In this document: piece by piece, positions 1-4,262 of the stretch
How the letters are laid out: each line of letters begins with the position of its first letter
How positions within the stretch are numbered: position 1 is the first letter of the stretch
Assembly: GCA_035714115.1 (NCBI GenBank)
Contig: DASTMO010000047.1
Span: 1 to 5,768, forward strand
Source: CAMAVH01 sp035714115
Lineage (GTDB): Bacteria; Pseudomonadota; Alphaproteobacteria; SMXQ01
Direction: 5' to 3'
DNA length: 5,768 nt
The notes under the pieces: model-generated
Databases searched by the model: none
What the model was told of the DNA's origin: nothing
What the model saw: the letters and a program-made list of their open reading frames with translations, nothing else
Position numbers and translations under genes: made by a program

Positions 1-898
1 GCAGCGTCGTGCGGCACATCTCGTTGAGCATTTTCACGTCGGGCAGCGCCGTCATCGCCGGAGAGCGGCCGAACAATTCGCCGGCGGCCTTCGACCAGCG
101 CGGCACGGCAAATGGCATTTCGCGATAGCCGCCTTCGGCGATCACCGCGCGCGCCGCGATATCGACATAGACCGAGGCATAGCGCATCTGCTCGGCCTCC
201 AGCCGGCGCGGATCGCGCCCCTCGCGCGGAAAGACCGCATGCAGGATGTCGCTTTCAGCGTCGGGATCGCGCGCGGCGAGCTTGGCGAGGCGCGGCCCTG
301 CCGCCTCGCCCCAACGCTGCACCGCCTGACGCGCGGTGAAGGAGAAGCGGCGAAACACCGTGTCGATGCGTCCCTGCACATCCTGGCCGACATGGATCTC
401 CGACAGCGGCCGGCAGGAAAACCGCAGCAGCGCTTCGGGATCTCCCTCAATGAACAGCGCCGCCGTGCCGAAACAACCGAGATCGAGATAGAGCTCGTGC
501 ATCTCGGTCTGAAAGTTGGAAGCGTTGAAGGCGCTGTGCAGACGGCGCGCGCTCTCTTCGAGCCAGGCGGCGACGCCCGGCTCCTGCATCCGCTTGGCGT
601 CGCCGAGCGCCAGCTCGAACCAGGGCGAAACCGGACTGGTCAGCATGCCGTGCAGCGCCGCAGCAAGCAGTTCGTTGGCCTGGATCGCCGTGGCGTCGAA
701 CAGCTTGCCCATGCGCTTTTCGCCGGGGCTGCCGTGGCGCACGATCTCAGCGCGGCGCGGCAACACATGGTCGGCCAACTCCTGCCAGTGATGCTCCCAG
801 GTGGCGCGCTTGGCCTGCAGTTCGCCGAGCCGGCGCAAGAGTTCGCCGGCGTCGGCAGACGCGCGCGCGGACGCGCCGCCCGCAGAGGGTTCGGTCAT
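1..898 (-). CDS. Phage portal (head-tail connector) protein, T7 gp8-like, 3' end outside window
   Basis: This is the N-terminal 299 residues of a portal protein, the dodecameric ring at the capsid vertex through which DNA is packaged and ejected and to which the tail attaches. I read it codon by codon from the ATG at 898-896; the frame stays open to the left edge. Recognisable T7-type features are an N-terminal helical stretch with W34...W38...P47, F124NASN, the strand region DLGCFGTAALF (139-149), and MPFAVPRW (261-268) leading into ELFGRSPAMTALPDVKMLN (274-292), a hallmark block of podovirus connectors. The family is usually about 500-550 residues, so roughly 40% is missing beyond the edge. 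The start is fixed by a GGAG site (908-905) six nucleotides upstream. An intrinsic-terminator hairpin lies just before this site. The identification is firm. The unusual part is its place after the tail and internal-core genes. Confidence 0.9.
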   Translation of the reverse strand, partial: MTEPSAGGASARASADAGELLRRLGELQAKRATWEHHWQELADHVLPRRAEIVRHGSPGEKRMGKLFDATAIQANELLAAALHGMLTSPVSPWFELALGDAKRMQEPGVAAWLEESARRLHSAFNASNFQTEMHELYLDLGCFGTAALFIEGDPEALLRFSCRPLSEIHVGQDVQGRIDTVFRRFSFTARQAVQRWGEAAGPRLAKLAARDPDAESDILHAVFPREGRDPRRLEAEQMRYASVYVDIAARAVIAEGGYREMPFAVPRWSKAAGELFGRSPAMTALPDVKMLNEMCRTTL

Positions 899-922
899 GG
901 AATTCTCCGTGAAGAAGGCATG

Positions 923-945
923 AAAAAAGCGCCCTACGGGCGCTT
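923..945 (-). terminator. Intrinsic terminator directly upstream of the portal gene
   Basis: On the minus strand an 8-bp perfect stem, AAGCGCCC / GGGCGCTT, closes a GTA loop (arms 945-938 and 934-927). The second arm runs into six consecutive T (928-923). Its 3' end is only 24 nt from the portal ATG at 898, and the portal ribosome binding site (908-905) follows almost at once. The structure is canonical for rho-independent termination of the transcript coming from the 67-residue gene. No promoter fits between it and the portal gene, so either readthrough is substantial or the hairpin acts as an RNA-processing or stability element. Confidence 0.8.
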
Positions 946-972
946 GCGAAGTGACAGGGAGAGGCGCGTGCG

Positions 973-1012
973 GCGCTATTCGCCCAGTCGCGCCGGAGGC
1001 GCGCTATTCACC
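973..1012. repeat. Imperfect 12-bp direct repeat around the stop of the 67-aa gene, with a small hairpin between copies
   Basis: GCGCTATTC[G/A]CC occurs at 973-984 and again at 1001-1012, 28 bp apart, with one mismatch. On the minus strand the upstream copy contains the GAA-TAG end of the 67-residue gene, so the second copy looks like a duplicated stop region. Between them CGCGCC-GGA-GGCGCG (989-1003) can fold into a 6-bp stem without a T tract. In sequence this GC-rich, short repeats can arise by chance. Confidence 0.4.
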
Positions 1013-1207
1013 AAGAAGCGTCTTGCGCGCCACCGGCGCCGGATCGGCCAGACCGAGGCCGCCGGTCAGGATGGTGGCGCTGCGGCCTTGGCGCAGGCGC
1101 GCGGCGATTTGCTGCTTGCGCCGCGCCTCCTCGACTGCCGGATCATCGGCAGTCGGCACCGAAGCGGGCGGCGGCGGAGACGGCGGACTGGGCGCGAGAA
1201 AGCTCAT
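1004..1207 (-). CDS. Small proline-rich conserved phage protein with ATILTGG...KTLLG motif
   Basis: This is a 67-residue protein of unknown function. It has an N-terminal proline-rich tract (SPPSPPPP, 7-14), a charged helix (about 24-41), and a conserved-looking tail RSATILTGGLGL (42-53) followed by KTLLG (62-66) next to the C-terminus. From memory, small proteins with this Pro-rich / ILTG..G / TLLG layout recur in podovirus structural operons beside portal and internal-virion genes, without an assigned function. A small head or neck accessory factor would fit but is inference. The ATG at 1207 is preferred over an in-frame ATG at 1261. The later start has AGGAG (1218-1214) six nucleotides upstream, and the longer version would translate through the terminator hairpin at 1227-1257. 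Confidence 0.75.
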   Translation of the reverse strand: MSFLAPSPPSPPPPASVPTADDPAVEEARRKQQIAARLRQGRSATILTGGLGLADPAPVARKTLLGE

Positions 1208-1226
1208 GAAGGTCTCCTGTGAAATG

Positions 1227-1257
1227 AAAAAACGCCGCGCATCAATCATGCGCGGCG
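1227..1257 (-). terminator. Strong intrinsic terminator between the membrane genes and the 67-aa gene
   Basis: On the minus strand CGCCGCGCAT (1257-1248) pairs perfectly with ATGCGCGGCG (1242-1233) around a GATTG loop, followed by six T (1232-1227). With 10 GC-rich base pairs it is the strongest hairpin in the window. It ends 19 nt before the ATG at 1207 and 8 nt before the AGGAG of that gene, again leaving no space for a separate promoter. It also marks the left border of the lower-GC block. Confidence 0.85.
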
Positions 1258-1279
1258 CCAAAAATGCCGGTGAGCCAAA

Positions 1280-1438
1280 TCAATCCATTCCAGACGTGAG
1301 GCCCATCATGACCATCAAAGGGATCACAAGCACGAATGTCAAAATCAGCCCGATCACGGCCATGCAACGGTTAAAAACCACGAGGCAGCGCCACAGCCTT
1401 GATCTAAAGAAGCTGGGGAAGCTTCCAGAAATTTTCAT
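1280..1438 (-). CDS. Small single-pass membrane protein (52 aa), possible holin-like or accessory protein
   Basis: This is a 52-residue protein that I do not recognise by family. The N-terminal half is basic (K2, R12, R14, R17, R24) and the second half is one hydrophobic segment, about 26-48 (MAVIGLILTFVLVIPLMVMM), ending in an acidic residue. The positive-inside rule predicts N-in/C-out. The ATG at 1438 overlaps the stop of the preceding 50-residue gene (ATGA) and has a strong GGAGGGG site (1449-1443) ending 4 nt upstream of the ATG. The frame extends to an ATG at 1540, but that extension overlaps the other membrane gene out of frame and lacks the coupling signals. Two tiny membrane genes after the internal virion genes could be a holin pair. 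They could also be superinfection-exclusion proteins or immunity factors for the domain encoded just upstream. Nothing in the sequence decides between these. Confidence 0.65.
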   Translation of the reverse strand: MKISGSFPSFFRSRLWRCLVVFNRCMAVIGLILTFVLVIPLMVMMGLTSGMD

Positions 1439-1587
1439 GAAGCCCCTCCGAGGAGATGGAGCCAGGCCAACCATGCCAAAACCGCCGTGGTCAAAAGTCC
1501 GTAGAGATCGAGGAAAATCAAAACGACCCGCGCGAACCAATCGACGGGTAAGGAGACGGGAATTGGGGGGAGTGGCTCCCGTGCCAT
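1435..1587 (-). CDS. Small membrane protein (50 aa) with proline-rich N-terminus
   Basis: The ORF reads from ATG 1587 to TGA 1437-1435, giving 50 residues. It has a short N-terminus rich in proline (PLPPIPVSLP, 5-14) and then a hydrophobic region from about W17 to L46 with R20 and D27 near its start, long enough for one membrane span. GGAG (1599-1596) lies 8 nt upstream. The stop overlaps the next start as ATGA, so the two membrane proteins are very likely translationally coupled and made together. I know no matching family. Lysis (holin/antiholin-like) or membrane-exclusion functions are the natural guesses from size and position. The ribosome binding site, overlap and hydrophobic pattern support a real gene, but its short length leaves some doubt. 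Confidence 0.6.
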   Translation of the reverse strand: MAREPLPPIPVSLPVDWFARVVLIFLDLYGLLTTAVLAWLAWLHLLGGAS

Positions 1588-1588
1588 G

Positions 1589-1624
1589 TCAGAAGCTCCG
1601 AATACCGTTTAGGCGGGCCATCAT
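1589..1624 (-). CDS. Possible 11-codon leader peptide ahead of the membrane genes
   Basis: Tandem ATGs at 1624 and 1621 follow an AGAGG site (1633-1629; 4 or 7 nt spacing). They open a tiny frame, MMARLNGIRSF, whose TGA lies one nucleotide before the ATG of the 50-residue gene. The good ribosome binding site and the stop-start junction (TGACATG) suggest a leader that feeds ribosomes into the membrane genes. It is too short for coding statistics and could be chance. Confidence 0.3.
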   Translation of the reverse strand: MMARLNGIRSF

Positions 1625-1631
1625 GTTACCT

Positions 1632-1646
1632 CTTAAGAATCTTAAG
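1632..1646 (-). promoter_or_regulatory. AT-rich stem abutting the leader's ribosome binding site
   Basis: CTTAAG occurs twice, separated by three bases (1632-1637 and 1641-1646). Because CTTAAG is self-complementary, the minus-strand RNA can fold CUUAAG-AUU-CUUAAG into a 6-bp stem that overlaps the start of the AGAGG site. It might modulate initiation of the membrane genes, but the stem is weak. Confidence 0.3.
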
Positions 1647-1661
1647 GCAAGGATAGGCCGA

Positions 1662-3338
1662 TTACCGGGTATTTTTACCCGGCATGATGGTCATCTTCCT
1701 TGTCTGCAATTTGCCCTCAGCTAGAGCGCGCAGGATGATCTTTCTCGGATCGACATGGCGATTTTCCGGCAGCAACGCAAGCCGACGTCCCACCTCATTG
1801 TTGTACAGGTCCATCAATCGTTCATCCTCGGATTGCGAGCCGTACTCCCTGCCCCGGATATCGGCATAGGTTTCCTGCACCTTCTCGACTTCGTGAGCGT
1901 CGGTGAACTTTTTGACTTTTTCAGGGCCGTATTCCCCAGACGAACTGATCCGGCCGCGCATCATGACGAAATTCCAATAGGCATGACGAAATGCGTCGGC
2001 TGGCGTGTTATGGGTCGGCAAGCCTACGAATAACTCTTCCGTGGACTGAAAGGCAACGTGCGCATTCAAGCCGACTCTCGCGGCATTCTGCAAATCCGAC
2101 AAGGATAGAACCGCTTCGCTATCGCCATTCGGATCATAATCGAGCATGGCATGCATGGCCTGAGGATCGACCGCTTCGTCCGTCGGCGGCGTCAGATCGA
2201 TATCCACGCTGCCTTCGTTCTCGTCATAATCGACGTCGTGATGTTCCAATTTCTTCAAATAATCGAGATAGATTCTGCCGCGATCCTCGCTCGGCGTCTG
2301 CTCGATGATGGGCTGCATCACGGCTCTGTAATGCGCGCTGATATCGCCGACAGATGGCCGCACGGACTCATCGCCGTCCAGCAACCGATTGACCGAAGCG
2401 ATGCGGTCCCGCTCCTGCATGTCAGCAGCGTCCCTGGCGCGTAAGCGGTCCTCATATGTGTTGCGGTCGCTCTCCGAAACCTGACCCGCCTCGAAAGCCT
2501 CATAGATCGTTTTGTATTGCGCGGTGCCATCGCGCAAAGCGCGAGCGAAATCGGCATGGAATTTCCAACGGCCCGCCTGGCGTTGCAAATCCGCCTGATC
2601 GGCCGCGCGCCGTTGCGACCGCGCATCGTCGTGAGAGTTCGCCTGGACGAGCCATTCGGCCCGCTGCAGCAATGCAGTCTGCCGAGGTTTATCGAGCAAA
2701 TTTTCGTAGGCATGTTCCGCCAGGTAGCGGGCGGTCTCCTTCGGAGATCTATCGATCAGATGAATAAGACTGTTGCTGTAAATTTCCTGACGCCACTGAT
2801 CGCCAAGCCACCCCGCTTCATCGGCGCCCAGCCAAGGACCTGCGTTCTTGATCGCTGCGGCGCCTTCCGCGTGAAAGGCATCCACCATGTCTGGATCGGC
2901 CGCTGCCGCTGCCCGAAACTGCGCCAAGGCGCCGACCAACCCTTTCCGCCGGGCCACCGTACGCGCCGCCGCTTCCTGCGGCAGAGCCCAATCCAGCAAT
3001 CGCCCCCGCGCGCGGCCGATCGCCGCGCGCGCATCGCTCTCCGCCAGCGGCGTCGGCGCGCCCTCCGCCAGCGCCGCGCTCTCCTCGTCGAACCGCTCCA
3101 GCAGTGCGCGAGTCAGGCCTTTGGCCATGTCCGGCGGCGCGTCGATCAAACGGCCGGCCAGCGCCGTCGCTTCGCGGGCCGCGCGCAGGCCGAAGTCGCT
3201 GTCGTCGCGCATCCGGGTGAGCGAAGCCGGGTCGTCCGGCGACGGCAGCGGCGCATAAAGCTCCGGCGCGACCTCGATGCTCGGCATGGCCGACAGGCCG
3301 GAACTGGCATACCCCGTCGCCATCGCATCCGCCCTCAT
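1662..3338 (-). CDS. Large internal/ejection-type virion protein with C-terminal DUF6973-like putative effector domain
   Basis: This 558-residue protein directly follows the gp14-like gene, the slot that large internal virion (DNA-ejection) proteins occupy in T7-like phages. It has no signal peptide or membrane span. Residues 1-45 are Ala/Pro-rich and low-complexity. Residues about 46-350 look helical, rich in Ala, Arg, Glu and Gln, with segments such as SPKETARYLAEHAYENLLDK (198-217) that resemble helical repeats of podovirus ejection proteins. Residues about 365-410 are acidic and linker-like (HHDVDYDENEGSVDIDLTPP). The last ~130 residues form a distinct domain: NTPADAFRHAYWN (444-456), AHE (481-483) and MDLYNNEVGR (509-518), with His, Glu, Asp and Asn spaced like an active site. 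From memory this resembles DUF6973, a family often seen at the ends of secreted toxin-like proteins. The start at 3338 overlaps the previous stop (ATGA), with GGAG upstream; ATG 3323 is the alternative. GC falls from about 75% at the 5' end to about 55% in the 3' half, suggesting a spliced-in C-terminal module. Confidence 0.75.
   Translation of the reverse strand: MRADAMATGYASSGLSAMPSIEVAPELYAPLPSPDDPASLTRMRDDSDFGLRAAREATALAGRLIDAPPDMAKGLTRALLERFDEESAALAEGAPTPLAESDARAAIGRARGRLLDWALPQEAAARTVARRKGLVGALAQFRAAAAADPDMVDAFHAEGAAAIKNAGPWLGADEAGWLGDQWRQEIYSNSLIHLIDRSPKETARYLAEHAYENLLDKPRQTALLQRAEWLVQANSHDDARSQRRAADQADLQRQAGRWKFHADFARALRDGTAQYKTIYEAFEAGQVSESDRNTYEDRLRARDAADMQERDRIASVNRLLDGDESVRPSVGDISAHYRAVMQPIIEQTPSEDRGRIYLDYLKKLEHHDVDYDENEGSVDIDLTPPTDEAVDPQAMHAMLDYDPNGDSEAVLSLSDLQNAARVGLNAHVAFQSTEELFVGLPTHNTPADAFRHAYWNFVMMRGRISSSGEYGPEKVKKFTDAHEVEKVQETYADIRGREYGSQSEDERLMDLYNNEVGRRLALLPENRHVDPRKIILRALAEGKLQTRKMTIMPGKNTR
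1665..1682 (-). other. Hairpin over the end of the ejection-protein gene
   Basis: CCGGGTA (1682-1676 on the minus strand) pairs with TACCCGG (1671-1665) around an AAAA loop. The stem covers the last codons of the gene and stops just before its TAA (1664-1662). No T tract follows, so it is not a canonical terminator. It could protect the transcript 3' end or slow ribosomes at the stop. It is the third hairpin among the gene boundaries left of 1700. Confidence 0.5.
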
Positions 3339-3820
3339 CGCTCTTTCTCCCCGCTTGGTGTCGCCGGCTTGCTTTGCGTCAAACGCTTTTGCTCGCGGTC
3401 ATAGCTGACGTAGCTGCCGAGCAGGCTTTCCCCCGCTCCCGTGAAGCCGCTGACCAGCGCCGTGCGGCCCTTCAGCCGCGTCAGCATCGCCTGGTTTAAT
3501 TGATTGGCGGCTTCCAAATCCCCCGTATGACGCATGGTCAGCGCCTCGAGCTCGGCGTTCGCCGCCGTCTCCTCCTGCGCCAGCAGGGGCGAGCCGTCGA
3601 GATTCACGCCGGCGTTAGCGAACAGCGCGCGCTGGCGGCCGAGCAGCTTGCTTGTCTGGCGGCGGTATTTGTCTTCTTCCACCGCTGCGCGCTGGCGGAT
3701 GATGTCGGCGTTCTGGCGCATCGCCTGCGCCTGAGCACGCGCCGTGTTGTTGGCGGCGACACCCTGCGCCACGGTGCTGGCGGCGCTCAAGGCAGCCAGC
3801 GCGATTTCCACTGTCGTCAT
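3335..3820 (-). CDS. Internal virion protein, T7 gp14-like
   Basis: This 161-residue protein has the signature of podovirus gp14-type core proteins. These sit inside the capsid on the portal and are ejected into the host envelope to help form the DNA conduit. The N-terminus (4-23) is Ala-rich and mildly hydrophobic. A long basic/acidic helix follows (about 26-66, with RQNADIIRQRAAVEEDKYRR). Next comes the turn NAGVNLDGSPLL (69-80), a typical feature of this family, and then a second helix with ELEALTMRHTGDLEAA (90-105). The Lys/Glu-rich tail (145-161) is probably disordered. It starts with ATG 3820, which overlaps the stop of the gp13-like gene (ATGA), with a GAGG site 5 nt upstream. Its stop overlaps the start of the 558-residue gene in the same way. 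These overlaps imply coordinated production of the core proteins. Confidence 0.8.
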   Translation of the reverse strand: MTTVEIALAALSAASTVAQGVAANNTARAQAQAMRQNADIIRQRAAVEEDKYRRQTSKLLGRQRALFANAGVNLDGSPLLAQEETAANAELEALTMRHTGDLEAANQLNQAMLTRLKGRTALVSGFTGAGESLLGSYVSYDREQKRLTQSKPATPSGEKER

Positions 3821-4260
3821 GTAACCCTCGCGTAACGGATATAATTGTCGCCGTTCGGCCCGTAACCCGGCATCGCGCCTTCGCAGGCGAAGCCGAGCCG
3901 CACGACCCAGGCCAAGCTCGCGGCGAAATCCTCATGCACGGAAATTTGCAGCCTGTGCAGACCAAGGCCGACTTCGGCCGCCGCGATGCCGCGCAGCACA
4001 GTTCGATGCAGCGCGACGGGATATCGCCGCATCTCGTCGGCAGCGTAGAGCCAACCGGCCCCGACGCCGCGCCACAGCGGCACGATGCCGGCGCAACCGA
4101 GCACGCGTCCGTCTGCCACGGCCGTCCAAGCCGGACCGATGTCGGCGCGCGAGGCCGCCAGCGCGGCAAGATCCAATCCTTCGGCAGCGATGGCGTCGAA
4201 GCGCCCGGGCGCGATGGCCGCCAGATGCGCCTGCGTGAACGGCGCGATGACGATCGCCAT
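3817..4260 (-). CDS. GNAT-fold phage internal/tail-associated protein, T7 gp13-like
   Basis: This 147-residue protein lies between the tail nozzle and gp14-like genes, exactly where T7 has gp13 (about 138 residues). The fold resembles GCN5-type acetyltransferases. Strands carry AWTAVADGRVLGCAGIVPLW (44-63) and GWLYAADEM (69-77), then a helix, RLQISV (103-108), the helix ASLAWVVRLGF (114-124), and a final EGAMPGYGPNGDNYIRYARV (127-146). The usual acetyl-CoA loop, Q/R-x-x-G-x-G/A, is not visible after the fourth strand; the sequence there is MRRYPVALHRTVLRG. I therefore infer a structural descendant of the GNAT fold rather than a working enzyme. It starts with ATG 4260, two nucleotides after the nozzle stop. 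No clear Shine-Dalgarno is seen, so reinitiation is likely. The same frame is open upstream to 4968, but that part is a shadow of the nozzle gene. Confidence 0.75.
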   Translation of the reverse strand: MAIVIAPFTQAHLAAIAPGRFDAIAAEGLDLAALAASRADIGPAWTAVADGRVLGCAGIVPLWRGVGAGWLYAADEMRRYPVALHRTVLRGIAAAEVGLGLHRLQISVHEDFAASLAWVVRLGFACEGAMPGYGPNGDNYIRYARVT

Positions 4261-4262
4261 GG

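Noticed and set aside
973..1012. Direct repeat as a possible attachment (att) core
   Set aside because: It is only 12 bp with a mismatch, both copies are 28 bp apart inside one intergenic/stop region, and no integrase or tRNA is present.
239..1222. 327-residue plus-strand open frame
   Set aside because: It is antisense to the well-supported portal and 67-aa genes, has Arg-rich low-complexity composition, and is typical of the empty frame opposite GC-rich coding DNA.
1208..1261. 18-residue extension of the 67-aa protein (start at 1261)
   Set aside because: The extension is encoded by the terminator stem and T tract and has no ribosome binding site; the ATG at 1207 has AGGAG at ideal spacing.
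1439..1540. 34-residue N-terminal extension of the 52-aa membrane protein (start at 1540)
   Set aside because: It would overlap the 50-aa membrane gene out of frame. The ATG at 1438 has the strong GGAGGGG site and ATGA coupling.
951..1724. 257-residue plus-strand open frame across the small-gene region
   Set aside because: It runs antisense through two terminators and the small minus-strand genes, has no ribosome binding site logic or recognisable motif, and is very basic in composition.
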